Counted from the first letter of the stretch, positions 26,668 through 35,869 are shown. The stretch: 64,000 nucleotides of DNA from Candidatus Methylomirabilis sp. (GCA_020722725.1 DYKG01000001.1:1-64000), one strand, 5' to 3'. The notes: a model not told the origin generated them from the sequence alone. A program made the numbers and translations.

Positions 26668-27015
26668 TCAGGAATCTTTGCCTTCAACAATTCCGTGAAT
26701 GGCGCATTGTATGAGACCAGTGCCATCAAGGTCGCCAGTGGCGCTATATGAACAGCCGGTTTCGGGTTTGGAAATCTCGCTCTTGAGATACTTACCAGAT
26801 ACCAGGGCCTGCAAATTTACGCTCTTCATCATTGCGGTGTGATCCATGTTGTACATTTCAACTGCACCAAGGATAACGCGCATGTTTGCGTAGCAGGCTT
26901 TTTCGCGAGCCTGTTCACGAGCCTTGCGGAAGTTCGGAATCGCAATAGCGGCCAGAATACCAATAATAGCAATAACGATCATAAGTTCGATCAACGTGAA
27001 GCCTCTGCGTTTCAT
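26668..27015 (-). CDS. Type IV pilin-like protein
   Basis: A 115-residue protein with a class III prepilin leader: short basic MKRRG, cleavage before Phe, then FTLIELMIVIAIIGILAAIA with the conserved Glu at position 5 of the mature chain. The remainder is short and has two cysteines (GCSYSA and IQCAIHG), possibly a C-terminal disulfide loop. Size and sequence fit a minor pilin or type II secretion pseudopilin as well as a major pilin. A good promoter lies upstream and a strong terminator follows, so it is transcribed alone, which suits an abundant product. PilT and PilB are encoded nearby on the same strand. Confidence 0.88.
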   Translation of the reverse strand: MKRRGFTLIELMIVIAIIGILAAIAIPNFRKAREQAREKACYANMRVILGAVEMYNMDHTAMMKSVNLQALVSGKYLKSEISKPETGCSYSATGDLDGTGLIQCAIHGIVEGKDS

Positions 27016-27065
27016 AATAAAACCCCTTTCAATAAAAAATAATTAACGGTACCACCGTCAACCTA

Positions 27066-27094
27066 ATACTAACCACAAAACCGGGTTTTGTCAA
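27066..27094 (-). promoter_or_regulatory. Sigma-70 promoter of the pilin gene, with palindrome in the spacer
   Basis: On the minus strand TTGACA (27089-27094), a 17-base spacer and TAGTAT (27066-27071) form a good housekeeping promoter 51 bases before the pilin ATG. A perfect palindrome, ACAAAACC/GGTTTTGT with one central base (27075-27091), fills the spacer and overlaps the -35 box. It could be an operator, or the terminator stem of the preceding gene. Confidence 0.6.
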
Positions 27095-27100
27095 ATCACT

Positions 27101-29779
27101 CTATTTTGGCTGATTAACCAGTTCTATAAGAGTTTCGGCGTAGAATTCGTAGTTCATTAACAGAAATCTTTGAAGATGTGCAATTTGCTTCATTTCCCTG
27201 ACCTTTTCGTCTATTTTCAGCTCAGAATTTGCGGGAACCTTTGAAAAGCGGGCGCGGCCTTCATTTATTGAAATTTTATAAACCTGAGTCTGCCTGATTG
27301 GTGCCAGATGCCAGTAATAAAAGCCGTTCTCAATAAGCACCAGATGCTCGAATGATGATAAGAAAATTTTTGTGTTGCTCTTTTTGTTTTCAGATGCCAG
27401 CAGGTCACGCCCCTGAATAAGCAATGGTACTGCTGGTTTAACGTTTATCAGGTTAAGCAGGGTTGGCAGCAGATCGATGTGAGAGCCGGGGGTCTCGTTT
27501 ACTTTAAATCCATGTGCTTCAGGGTGAATGATGAAAAAAGGTACGTTGGTCAGATAGGGCGCCAGATTCCAGCCATGACCATGCGTACCATGTTCGCCAA
27601 GCATGGTTGCATGGTCAGACGAAACTGCTATCCAGGTGTTTTCTCTCAAGCCTGCTTCATCCAATGCTCTAATCAGTCGATCAAGTTGTCGATCCATGTA
27701 AAGAAGACTGTTTTTAAACCGTCCAACCGATTTGCCTTCAAGAAAATCGCTTTCAGAAAAGACCTTGGGGGCATTGGCATCGATTCGGTCGAACGGCGCA
27801 TGGGGAAAAATGGTGCGATAGAAGATGAAAAAAGGTTTTTCATTGCCTTTTTGCCGATTGAGCTGATCAATAATTCGATCGACGACAAAATGCTCTTTTA
27901 CCCCCCATATCCAGCCGTCTTCCTTTTTTACACCCGGCATGGTTCTGGCATCATAAACCCGGTCGGCTCCGCGGGGCATAAAAAATGATACTTTTCCAGT
28001 GTCACCCAGGTATTCTGAGAAAAACAAAGAGCAGTCGTAGCCAGCGGCTTTTAAAACTTCGATCAGAGTATTGCCCTGGAACCGGGGCTTATGTCTGAGT
28101 ATATGGAATGATGAGGTCATTAGGCTGGTGAATATGGAAAAATCTGCATTGGCCGATTCAGGGAAGGTGGAGAAATAGCAGGGAAAAGCTTCGATGCGGT
28201 CTTTGTGCTTTTCCAGCATGGGCGTGGTTGAGTCTTTTGCGCCAAAAAGTGATAAATACTGGTTGCCAGTCGATTCTAGAAGGATGAAAATAAGGTTTGC
28301 CGGTTTCTTTGCGTTTGTCGGACTGGAAAGAAATTCTCTGGTAGCCATGGTCATGTTGAAACCTGTTTTGGCCAGTTCATCATGCAGAGCGATTGGGTCT
28401 GGTTTTGATTCAAATAAGTCGTGAAAATGGGGAACCGATGCAATTAGATTTCTGATCGGGTCACCGAGAATATTTATAGGCATCGTTGCTATTCTTAGAC
28501 CAATGAAGCTGACCATCGATACCAGAAGAAGCAAAGCGCCTGAATATCCGGTTGTCCTGGCAAATTTTACGCCATAATCACTTTTGGAAAATCGGAAAAT
28601 CAGAAAAGCCACGAACGGGGCCATGAACAGGCCGGCAAAATTTTGCCAGGTTAGCAGAGTCATGGCAGTTTCAAAAATGCTGGAAAAGCTGTTGAGGCCA
28701 ATAACCCAGTTGATCGCATGGTAATCGAGTCGTTGTCCGTTCTTTAAAAAAACAAAAGCATCCAGAGCGTAATATGCTGAAAACAAAGCGAGTGAAAGTA
28801 TTGCCACGGCTTTTTCAAAAGACCGTTTTAAAACTCCGATTAAAATTACCGTTGTAAAAATCGCCAGCACTGGAATTACGGATAGAAAGCCGTAACTGAA
28901 TGTAAAAATAAGCAGCCAGAAATTGAAAAGTCCGGGCCCCATCGGAATTATGGGAATTAACTGAGTCAGAAGCAGGGAATAAAAAGTCAGGGAATGCCAT
29001 GCATGCTTTTCAAGACTGGCATTATGGCCGCAATTATAGATAAAAAAAGAGCCGACCGCCCAGATAAAAGGAAAAGTAATCGCTGCTGTCATGAAGGTAG
29101 TGCGGTAAATGATCGAATATGAGCTTAAATAAATGGCAGAGGCCGCAAAGCTCAAACCCCAGAAATGGTAAAGAAATTTTGCTGAAGCGGCCTGGAAAAT
29201 TTTCGGGCCCAGAATTACAACCGTAAAAACTACCGCATAAAAGACCATGGAAAAATTGCTGACAAAATAAGTTGGAAGTAAAAAGGGGGGTAGGCAAAAG
29301 AGATCGATCAAACGCGGTCGTTTGCTGAAAAAGTAAAACACCGCAAAATACCATAGAGCAACCCAGAAGATGAATGGACTCTGAAAAAACAGATCCATGG
29401 TAAAAACTGCCTGGAGATCAGCAAAAATAACCTGATTGTCAAAAATTCTGAAAATGACTGGTTTTCCCGCGATCCTGATAGAAAAGAAAGTTAAAATCAG
29501 GTAACTGAGTGGGTAAACAAGAGCATTCCGATATTGAAAATCTTCGGGCAGCTTTCTTACCGATTGGTAATGAAGGGCGAAAAGCAGCAGAAAAACAACG
29601 GCCATGAACCAGTTGCCGTAATCAGGAAAAAAAAGGTCGGGCCGGAACAATTCGCCAAGATTGCCTGGGGTATTGATTAAAACTGCAAATGTGCGAATGG
29701 CGTATAAAAGAACAAGAGCTGCAGCGGCAGTTTGACCCAGCCGGCCGTAGCTCCTGCTCAGAAAACTGATCAGCTTCAT
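27101..29779 (-). CDS. LTA synthase/sulfatase-family membrane protein
   Basis: An 892-residue protein with about a dozen or more predicted N-terminal membrane helices (to near residue 450) and an external alkaline-phosphatase-fold domain. Catalytic-region motifs are LLEST (metal ligand), PESANADF at the nucleophile, and SSDHATMLGEHG (metal ligands). The nucleophile position, Thr in LTA synthase, seems to be Ser here. Family members transfer phosphoglycerol or phosphoethanolamine to lipids, glycans or teichoic acids. ATG 29779 is taken as start, seven bases after the pilT stop. An upstream in-frame start would overlap pilT by 65 bases. Its role in an outer-membrane organism is probably glycan or lipid decoration. 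Confidence 0.82.
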   Translation of the reverse strand: MKLISFLSRSYGRLGQTAAAALVLLYAIRTFAVLINTPGNLGELFRPDLFFPDYGNWFMAVVFLLLFALHYQSVRKLPEDFQYRNALVYPLSYLILTFFSIRIAGKPVIFRIFDNQVIFADLQAVFTMDLFFQSPFIFWVALWYFAVFYFFSKRPRLIDLFCLPPFLLPTYFVSNFSMVFYAVVFTVVILGPKIFQAASAKFLYHFWGLSFAASAIYLSSYSIIYRTTFMTAAITFPFIWAVGSFFIYNCGHNASLEKHAWHSLTFYSLLLTQLIPIIPMGPGLFNFWLLIFTFSYGFLSVIPVLAIFTTVILIGVLKRSFEKAVAILSLALFSAYYALDAFVFLKNGQRLDYHAINWVIGLNSFSSIFETAMTLLTWQNFAGLFMAPFVAFLIFRFSKSDYGVKFARTTGYSGALLLLVSMVSFIGLRIATMPINILGDPIRNLIASVPHFHDLFESKPDPIALHDELAKTGFNMTMATREFLSSPTNAKKPANLIFILLESTGNQYLSLFGAKDSTTPMLEKHKDRIEAFPCYFSTFPESANADFSIFTSLMTSSFHILRHKPRFQGNTLIEVLKAAGYDCSLFFSEYLGDTGKVSFFMPRGADRVYDARTMPGVKKEDGWIWGVKEHFVVDRIIDQLNRQKGNEKPFFIFYRTIFPHAPFDRIDANAPKVFSESDFLEGKSVGRFKNSLLYMDRQLDRLIRALDEAGLRENTWIAVSSDHATMLGEHGTHGHGWNLAPYLTNVPFFIIHPEAHGFKVNETPGSHIDLLPTLLNLINVKPAVPLLIQGRDLLASENKKSNTKIFLSSFEHLVLIENGFYYWHLAPIRQTQVYKISINEGRARFSKVPANSELKIDEKVREMKQIAHLQRFLLMNYEFYAETLIELVNQPK

Positions 29780-29786
29780 CGGCTCA

Positions 29787-30848
29787 TCAGGCGCTCTTGA
29801 GCATGCGTTCAAGTTCTTTCGGGTGCATGGTGTGAGACATGGCTTCTTCAAGAGTGATGTCTCCGCGCAGATACAGGTCGCGCAGACACATTTCGAAAGT
29901 CATCATACCTTCGTCGTGGCTGGTCTGCATTACTGTATATAGACCGGAAATTTTCTGTTCACGAATACAGTTGGCAACTGCGGGGTTACCAACCAGAATT
30001 TCATTGCAGACCACGCGGCCTTTCCCGCTTGCCATCGGGATCAGCTGCTGGGCGATGACAGCACGCAGAACGAACGAAAGCTGTGAGCGAATCTGGCTCT
30101 GCTGATGTGGCGGGAAAATATCGATTATACGGTTGATTGTCTGGGCTGCATCGGTGGTGTGCAGGGTGCCAAAGACAAGGTGCCCTGTTTCCGCCATCGT
30201 ACATGCCGCCCCGACGGTTTCAAGGTCGCGCATTTCGCCGACGAGAATAACATCGGGATCTTCGCGAAGTACACGTCTGAGTGCTTCACTGAATGAGCTG
30301 GTGTCAATGTGAAGTTCGCGCTGATTAACCACCGATTTCTTGTGGTAGTGCAGGTATTCAATCGGATCTTCAATCGTCATGATATGACAACGCCGGGTTT
30401 CGTTGACGATGTTGATCAGGCAGGCGAGAGAAGTGGATTTTCCCGAGCCGGTCGGGCCGGTGAACAATACCAGCCCTTTGCGCAGTCGGGTGAATTCGCG
30501 AAGTTTTTCGGGCAGGCGCAGTTCTTCAAGGGTTGGGATGCGGGTTGGAATAATACGAAAGGCGGCGCCAATACAGCCCCTTTGCTTGTAAACATTGACG
30601 CGGAACCGGCCGAAGCCGTGAACCGAGTAAGAAAGATCGAGTTCTTTGCATTCTTCGAATTCTTTCTGCTGTTCGGCAGTCAACATGTTGTAAATCAGCG
30701 ATCTGGTGTCCATGGGGGTCAGAACATCCAGGTCGGTTTGAATCAATTCTCCGTCAACGCGGATAACCGGAGGGGTACCCACGGTGATATGAAGATCTGA
30801 AGCACCGTTTTCAATGACCAGGTTTAACAGATCGTTAAGTACAAACAT
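29787..30848 (-). CDS. pilT: Type IV pilus retraction ATPase
   Basis: A 353-residue hexameric ATPase of the PilT family that depolymerises type IV pili for twitching. It has the N-terminal PAS-like region (ASDLHITVGTPP), Walker A GPTGSGKST (131-139), the Asp box region (EDPIEYLH), Walker B GEMRDLET and the His box (GHLVFGTLHT). The C-terminal helical region has the usual length. AAGGAG precedes the ATG. It is the downstream partner of pilB, with a 37-base gap. PilC, PilM-Q genes are not in the window. Confidence 0.95.
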   Translation of the reverse strand: MFVLNDLLNLVIENGASDLHITVGTPPVIRVDGELIQTDLDVLTPMDTRSLIYNMLTAEQQKEFEECKELDLSYSVHGFGRFRVNVYKQRGCIGAAFRIIPTRIPTLEELRLPEKLREFTRLRKGLVLFTGPTGSGKSTSLACLINIVNETRRCHIMTIEDPIEYLHYHKKSVVNQRELHIDTSSFSEALRRVLREDPDVILVGEMRDLETVGAACTMAETGHLVFGTLHTTDAAQTINRIIDIFPPHQQSQIRSQLSFVLRAVIAQQLIPMASGKGRVVCNEILVGNPAVANCIREQKISGLYTVMQTSHDEGMMTFEMCLRDLYLRGDITLEEAMSHTMHPKELERMLKSA

Positions 30849-30885
30849 TTGCCCGCACTCCTTAGTATTATCTTATTTATAAATG

Positions 30886-32691
30886 TCAGTGCTCACCCAT
30901 GGTGACGCGGACTACTTCTTCGAGAGAAGTCATGCCGGTCAGGGCTTTTCTCAGCGCCGATTCGCGCAGGGACAACATACCTTCTTCAATTGCCTGGCGT
31001 CTGATATCGTCGGTAGAACCGCCGTTGAGAATGATATCTCTGAGACGCTCGGTCATGAGCATAACTTCGTAAACGCCAACGCGGCCTTTTGAACCTGAAT
31101 TGTTGCAGGTTTCACAGCCTTTGCCCTTGTAAAACATCATGTTTTTCTCATTGATGTGGGGCAGGTCGAGGCGGCGCAGCAATTCAGGGGTGATGCCGAA
31201 CTGGCTGATCTGTTCAGCTCTCGGTTTAATTTCAAATTTGCAGTCTTTGCAGATTTTTCGCACCAGACGCTGTGCCTGTACGATAACAACCGAAGTTGTT
31301 ACCATGAAGGGCTCGATGCCCATGTTTACGATACGACCGATGGTGCCCGGGGCGTCGTTGGTGTGCAGGGTCGAAAGAACCAGATGGCCAGTCATCGACG
31401 CTTTGATGGCGATTTCTGCGGTTTCAAAGTCGCGAATCTCACCGACCATGATTACGTCCGGGTCCTGGCGCAGGAAAGAGCGCAGGGCGGCAGCGAAGGT
31501 CAGGCCGATTTCAGGCTTGCACTGAACCTGATTTACCCCATGCAGCATGTATTCTACCGGGTCTTCGGCGGTCATTACGTTGGTGTCGATAGAGTTCAGC
31601 GAGGTAAGAGCTGAATACAGGGTCGTGGTTTTGCCTGACCCGGTGGGGCCGGTAACCAGAATGATGCCGTATGGTGAGGCGATACCGCCCTTGAATCTTT
31701 CGAGGGTTTTCGGCTCGAAACCAAGGTCTTCGAGGTTAACCTTCAAAGAGGTCTGGTCGAGAATTCGCATAACGATCTTTTCGCCCCAGATTACCGGCAG
31801 AACCGAAACGCGCAGGTCGATCATGCGATTGTTCACTTTGATCTTGATACGACCATCCTGCGGCAGACGCTTTTCTGCGATGTTGAGCGAAGACATGATT
31901 TTGATACGTGAAGTGATCGCGGCCGTAGCCTTTTTGGGCGGGCTCATTGCGGTGAACATCATGCCGTCCTGGCGGTAGCGGACGCGCAGTTCTTTTTCGA
32001 AAGGCTCGATATGAATATCTGAAACGCCGTTTTGAACGGCCTGAGAAATAACAAGGTTACAAAGCCTGATGATCGGTGCATCGTTTTCGCCGAGTTCGCC
32101 GAGCTGATCGAGGTCTTCATCGTCAGCGTGCCCGATATCTTCAAGGTCGTCCATCAGTTTGTCCTGCTGGGCAACAGCGCCGTAGGCATCCTGAAGGGCT
32201 TTGTTGATGTCGGTATGGGTGGCGACGACCGGCTTGACCATCAGGCCGCTCATCAATTGAATATCATCGATGGCAATGATGTTAAGCGGGTCGACCATGG
32301 CGACGGTGAGCTTGTTCCCGACTTTGTTGATCGGAATCAGCATGTGTCGCTTGGCGATATGCTCGGGAACGAGTTTCGCAATAACCGGATCAATCAGATA
32401 GTTAGACAGGTCGATGAACGGAATGCGCAGCTGTTTGGAAAGTATCTGTACGATATCCTGTTCGGTGACCAGATGCATTTCGACCAGTACAGCGCCAAGA
32501 CGTTTTCCGCTTTTTTTCTGCAGAGCCAGAGCTTGTTGCAGCTGCTCTTCATTAATCAGGCCTTCGTGAATCAGCGCATCGCCAAGACGCATTTTCTTGA
32601 GCGCAGCTGTAGAAGCACCTGGCCTGGGTGGCCCTGGAGGCATCGTGCCTTCTGGTCCCTGGCCGGGCTGTGCAGGAATAGATTGATTCAT
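30886..32691 (-). CDS. pilB: Type IV pilus assembly ATPase (PilB/GspE)
   Basis: A 601-residue assembly ATPase. The N-terminal Pro-rich tail leads into an MshE_N/GspE-type domain (about 35-190). The ATPase core follows, with Walker A GPTGSGKTT, EDPVEYM, Walker B GEIRDFET and LSTLHTND. Near the end is the zinc-binding four-cysteine element (CKDC and CETC) typical of PilB and GspE. It drives pilus extension from the cytoplasmic face. A candidate promoter lies at 32743-32771 and AAGGAAGG is the ribosome site. Confidence 0.95.
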   Translation of the reverse strand: MNQSIPAQPGQGPEGTMPPGPPRPGASTAALKKMRLGDALIHEGLINEEQLQQALALQKKSGKRLGAVLVEMHLVTEQDIVQILSKQLRIPFIDLSNYLIDPVIAKLVPEHIAKRHMLIPINKVGNKLTVAMVDPLNIIAIDDIQLMSGLMVKPVVATHTDINKALQDAYGAVAQQDKLMDDLEDIGHADDEDLDQLGELGENDAPIIRLCNLVISQAVQNGVSDIHIEPFEKELRVRYRQDGMMFTAMSPPKKATAAITSRIKIMSSLNIAEKRLPQDGRIKIKVNNRMIDLRVSVLPVIWGEKIVMRILDQTSLKVNLEDLGFEPKTLERFKGGIASPYGIILVTGPTGSGKTTTLYSALTSLNSIDTNVMTAEDPVEYMLHGVNQVQCKPEIGLTFAAALRSFLRQDPDVIMVGEIRDFETAEIAIKASMTGHLVLSTLHTNDAPGTIGRIVNMGIEPFMVTTSVVIVQAQRLVRKICKDCKFEIKPRAEQISQFGITPELLRRLDLPHINEKNMMFYKGKGCETCNNSGSKGRVGVYEVMLMTERLRDIILNGGSTDDIRRQAIEEGMLSLRESALRKALTGMTSLEEVVRVTMGEH

Positions 32692-32742
32692 TACTGCGGT
32701 TCCTTCCTTATTTCTTCACAGAAACAATTCCATTAGACTGTC

Positions 32743-32771
32743 ATGATATACCAAGTTTCACTGAATTTCCA
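32743..32771 (-). promoter_or_regulatory. Candidate promoter of pilB-pilT
   Basis: On the minus strand TGGAAA, a 17-base spacer and TATCAT match sigma-70 boxes at four and five of six positions. It lies 52 bases before pilB and just after the aroE stop. Confidence 0.4.
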
Positions 32772-32776
32772 CTAAT

Positions 32777-33601
32777 TCAGAATATACAACTCCTCATAAT
32801 TTTTTCCGGTGGTTCAAGACCGGTCAGAATTCGAAAAGATTCAAGCGCCTGAATCAGCAGGGGTTCTCGCCCATCGATTACTGTACTGCCGTTTTCTTTT
32901 GCAGCGACCAGCAATTTTGAATTCAGATTATAATTAACATCGATAAAAACGTGATGTTTGTTTAGCTTTGTTTCAAGCTCGGGTAAACGATCTTCGTCAT
33001 TCCAGCCAAGAGGGGTTGCGTTGATGACAACCTCAGATTCTTCGATTCCCTGTTCCAGACTCGCTTTGTTCCATGGTCTGACAGTCGATTCAGAGCCTGC
33101 ATAATTCGGAATTGCGCGTGGCTGTCTTGCAACCTGAACAATTTTTTTAAATGAACACAGCTTCAGCGCATATAGAGTCGCCGTGGCAGCACCGCCATTG
33201 CCAAGAACCAGAGCATTTTGCCGGTTGGAAAATTTTCGCAGGATGTTTTCAAGCGCTATAACATCGGTATTGTAACCGTGGGTTTGCCCTTCGATGAATT
33301 TTAAAGTATTGACCGTTCGCAAAATTTTCGCAGGACCGTGCAGTTGATTGCACATGGTGGCAGCGGCCGCCTTATGCGGTCGGGTAACATTTATACCGAG
33401 AAAACCCAGGGCGATCAATCCTGAAATGGCTTCTTTGAGTTTTTGAGGAGTAACCTGGAAGGCATGATAAATCGCCGGAAAGGAAAGGGCAGCGAAAGCC
33501 TCATTCCACATCAGGGGACTGAGCGAGTGGGCTACCGGATCACCAACCAGACCAAAAAAGTGGCTGGCATCAGATGCTGCCTGATTAGGTTTTTTTTTCA
33601 C
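32777..33601 (-). CDS. aroE: Shikimate dehydrogenase
   Basis: A 274-residue NADP-dependent enzyme that reduces 3-dehydroshikimate to shikimate in aromatic amino acid synthesis. Substrate-binding motifs are GDPVAHSLSP, NVTRPHK with the catalytic lysine, and GYNTDV. The nucleotide fold has GNGGAATAT, and NATPLG follows. Length and domain order are normal. It lies 34 bases downstream of the STAS gene. No other aromatic pathway gene is adjacent. Confidence 0.93.
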   Translation of the reverse strand: MKKKPNQAASDASHFFGLVGDPVAHSLSPLMWNEAFAALSFPAIYHAFQVTPQKLKEAISGLIALGFLGINVTRPHKAAAATMCNQLHGPAKILRTVNTLKFIEGQTHGYNTDVIALENILRKFSNRQNALVLGNGGAATATLYALKLCSFKKIVQVARQPRAIPNYAGSESTVRPWNKASLEQGIEESEVVINATPLGWNDEDRLPELETKLNKHHVFIDVNYNLNSKLLVAAKENGSTVIDGREPLLIQALESFRILTGLEPPEKIMRSCIF

Positions 33602-33635
33602 AGCGAATCTGTTTTCTGGCAGAAGACAAAACCTA

Positions 33636-33980
33636 TCAGGAAAAGCTCTTTAAAGCGCTTTCTTCCGAATCAAAAATTTCGAAAACTTTGGTCAGTCTTG
33701 TCAGTTCGAAAAGTTCCTGTACTGCTGGTGAAAGGTTGATCAGTTTCAGATCGCCTTTGACTTTTTTTAGTTTTTTGAGGGTTGCGGCGACAACGCCAAG
33801 ACCCATGCTGTTGAGATAATTAACTTCCTGGAAGTCCATGATCAGCCTGTTCTTGCCATCGGCAACGATCTGATCGATACGGTCTTTGAACTGGTTGACC
33901 GTTTCGGTACCGATTTCGCCGCGCAGCACTACCAGAGTAATATCATTACCTTTAGGACGAACGTCTATTCTTATTTCCAT
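33636..33980 (-). CDS. STAS-domain anti-sigma factor antagonist
   Basis: A 114-residue single STAS domain of the SpoIIAA/RsbV type. The phosphorylatable serine lies in NSMGLGVV (Ser58), after LIMDFQEVNYL. In such partner-switching systems a kinase phosphorylates this serine and a phosphatase restores binding to the anti-sigma factor. No kinase or phosphatase gene is adjacent, so the target is unknown. GGGAGG precedes the ATG. A hairpin terminator separates it from the PorV-like gene upstream. Confidence 0.88.
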   Translation of the reverse strand: MEIRIDVRPKGNDITLVVLRGEIGTETVNQFKDRIDQIVADGKNRLIMDFQEVNYLNSMGLGVVAATLKKLKKVKGDLKLINLSPAVQELFELTRLTKVFEIFDSEESALKSFS

Positions 33981-34009
33981 TATGAGTTTCCTCCCATTTG
34001 CTTCTGCCA

Positions 34010-34064
34010 GTCAGCACAAATAAAATTACCTCATCTTTCTCTTGAATGCAAGAGAAAGACGAGG
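34010..34064 (-). terminator. Terminator after the PorV-like gene
   Basis: A 16-bp stem with one mismatch (arms 34029-34044 and 34049-34064, loop AATG) is followed on the minus strand by T-rich TAATTTTATTTG. It ends the transcript carrying the lipoprotein and PorV-like genes. Confidence 0.65.
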
Positions 34065-34098
34065 TTTATTGTAAAGGGGATTTATAAAAGCTTTCAGC

Positions 34099-35067
34099 TT
34101 AGAATTGCTTTGAAGCCGATATTCTATGAGCATCTCCCAGAGTTTCATCGGCGTATGAGTAGTCAAAGCGCCAGGTATCGAGTTTGAAGCTTGCGCCAAG
34201 GGTCAGGTCGCCGTCATTGGCGCCGAGCCTGAGCGCGGCATAATCCTGAACCCACCATTCGGCACCGGCAAAAAGCTTCGCATCCATATCTTTCACTTTG
34301 TTGATATCGGCTGCCAGAGTCAGTTTTTCGCTGGCTTTATGTGCCACGCCGACCTGAAGAGTGGTGGGTACGCTGTCTGAATGGCCGGAAGCGGTATCCC
34401 ATTCAAGGGATTCGCCAATGTCACGAACCGACAGGCCGAGTGTGGTTTTCTCGTTTGCTTCATAGAGGAAGCCTAGATCGAAGCCGAATGAATCGGCTGA
34501 GCTGGTGAACAGATCCTGACTCAGATATTTGAGGTTGATGCCGCCATACCAGTGATCAGCCAGTTTGCGGGCGTATGAACCGAAGGTTGCTTTTTCTGAA
34601 TCATCGAAATAGCTGAAAATATAAACCGATTTGCCGGCGGTATAAGTGCCGTCCGGGTTGGTTGCCGGCAGGGTCTGGGTCGGATCGTTGGTGGCAAGTC
34701 TGGTTTCTGGTATGCCGTCAACACCAAACCTGATGTGCGACAGGGCAACCACGCCGTTGTCTTTTCCATCTTTGCTTTTAAGCGGGTGGGCGTAGTTGAA
34801 GAAGTTGTATTCCCGGTCCATGCTCAGGTCGGCGTGCATGAACGAGCCTTCGGCTTTTTTGAGCCTGGCAAGGCCGGCCGGGTTCCAGAAGGCTGCGGTT
34901 GAATCGTCAGCCAGTGCGGTGAAAGCGCTGCCCATGCCGAGGGCTCTGGCGCCTACGCCCATTTTGAGATATGCTCCTGCCTGTCCTGCTGATTCAGCCA
35001 TTGCGGCGCTGCTGAGAGTGCCTGCGCTGATTGCTGCGAGGAAGAGCGTCTTTAAAACCTTTTTCAT
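34099..35067 (-). CDS. PorV/PorQ-family outer-membrane protein
   Basis: A 322-residue beta-barrel protein with a signal peptide (residues 1-24, AMA-ES cut). Its N-terminal conserved block (GVGARALGMGSAFTALADD and AFWNPAGLA) is diagnostic of the PorV/PorQ group related to FadL-type barrels. It ends in SKQF with a terminal aromatic residue. PorV carries C-terminal-domain cargo from the type IX secretion translocon to the attachment complex in Bacteroidetes. Related proteins occur in other phyla with no proven type IX system. The start at ATG 35067 has AGGGG upstream. It follows the two giant-protein cassettes on the same strand, which suggests a role in exporting or placing them. Confidence 0.85.
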   Translation of the reverse strand: MKKVLKTLFLAAISAGTLSSAAMAESAGQAGAYLKMGVGARALGMGSAFTALADDSTAAFWNPAGLARLKKAEGSFMHADLSMDREYNFFNYAHPLKSKDGKDNGVVALSHIRFGVDGIPETRLATNDPTQTLPATNPDGTYTAGKSVYIFSYFDDSEKATFGSYARKLADHWYGGINLKYLSQDLFTSSADSFGFDLGFLYEANEKTTLGLSVRDIGESLEWDTASGHSDSVPTTLQVGVAHKASEKLTLAADINKVKDMDAKLFAGAEWWVQDYAALRLGANDGDLTLGASFKLDTWRFDYSYADETLGDAHRISASKQF

Positions 35068-35141
35068 ATTGTTTCCCCTTACAAGTCGATAGAACTGGTT
35101 ATCTATCATTTCGGCAGTAACATTGATTTTCTGAACGATTA

Positions 35142-35159
35142 TTTTGCACAATTGCAAAA
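35142..35159. repeat. Inverted repeat before the PorV-like gene
   Basis: Perfect 7-bp arms TTTTGCA (35142-35148) and TGCAAAA (35153-35159) surround CAAT in the 109-base gap between lipoprotein B and the PorV-like gene. It may be an operator or a weak stem. No T-run follows. Confidence 0.4.
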
Positions 35160-35176
35160 AATGTTTGAAAAATCAA

Positions 35177-35869
35177 TCAGATACCGGTTAATCCAAGGTC
35201 CTTGAGTGATTTGTAAATCTGCGCCACCGAACTGTCATTTGAGCTGTCTTCGGCTCTGGCAACGTTGATCTGCGATCTGGCCCTGTCGTCGTCACCCGGC
35301 TCATTGCGCCAGAAATAGCAGAAAGCCAGCATGGCATGGGCTTCAGCGTTGCTGATACCAATCGGATGAGTAGACTGGAAAACGAAAGCAGTGTTCTGCA
35401 GGCCGACCTGCTCGAGCACCTGAATCGCCTGTTTGAACCCGGCCAGCTGGCCGCGCTGCATTAATGCAGAGGCCAGGCCGACTCTTGATTCATTGTTGGT
35501 GGAAGCTGCCTGGGTAAACGCTGAATAGCCGGATTCGATACCTGAGGATTTGGTAAGAGCCCATCCCAGGCCGTTGTAGGCATCGGTTTTCTGAGTGTCG
35601 GTGATATTGCTGATCGTCAACATCTGATTGAATTTGTTGATGGCACTGGAATAAGCGCCATATCTGAAGTCTTCCCAGCCTGATGCAACAAGCGAATCCG
35701 GGTCGGTTTCGCCGGTGCCGCCAGTGCCGCCCCCGCCAGTTCCGCCGGTTCCGGGAGTCGGAATTTCCGGGGGAATGGTGTATCGGCCACTGCCGCCACC
35801 GCTGCCGCAGCCGCTGGCAATCATAATAATCATTGCGATGGTAAACAGCACCATTAGTTTTTTGTTCAT
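35177..35869 (-). CDS. Lipoprotein B, small TPR-like, partner of the 3257-residue protein
   Basis: A 230-residue lipoprotein. The signal peptide ends in ASGC (Cys21), followed by a Gly/Pro-rich flexible stretch and a helical, TPR-like domain. It is a clear paralogue of the 45833-46591 protein: both end with GxSNAEAHAM, a YFWR element, and an identical GLTGI terminus. GGAG lies eight bases before ATG 35869. An earlier in-frame ATG at 35887 lacks a site. It starts 26 bases after the giant gene's stop, so the two are co-transcribed. An envelope-anchored partner or assembly factor of the giant protein is inferred. Confidence 0.82.
   Translation of the reverse strand: MNKKLMVLFTIAMIIMIASGCGSGGGSGRYTIPPEIPTPGTGGTGGGGTGGTGETDPDSLVASGWEDFRYGAYSSAINKFNQMLTISNITDTQKTDAYNGLGWALTKSSGIESGYSAFTQAASTNNESRVGLASALMQRGQLAGFKQAIQVLEQVGLQNTAFVFQSTHPIGISNAEAHAMLAFCYFWRNEPGDDDRARSQINVARAEDSSNDSSVAQIYKSLKDLGLTGI

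Noticed and set aside
27479-27988. A 169-codon plus-strand frame opposite the LTA-synthase-like gene
   Set aside because: It lies within a well-supported coding region on the other strand and has no family motif.
32032-32736. A 234-codon plus-strand frame opposite pilB
   Set aside because: It is antisense to a clearly recognised ATPase, lacks a ribosome site and has no recognisable motifs. It reflects codon bias of pilB.
35108-35115. GCCGAAAT before the PorV-like gene as a fifth sigma-28 site
   Set aside because: The -10 match is six of eight and the -35 region only three of eight, so it is below the level of the other four.
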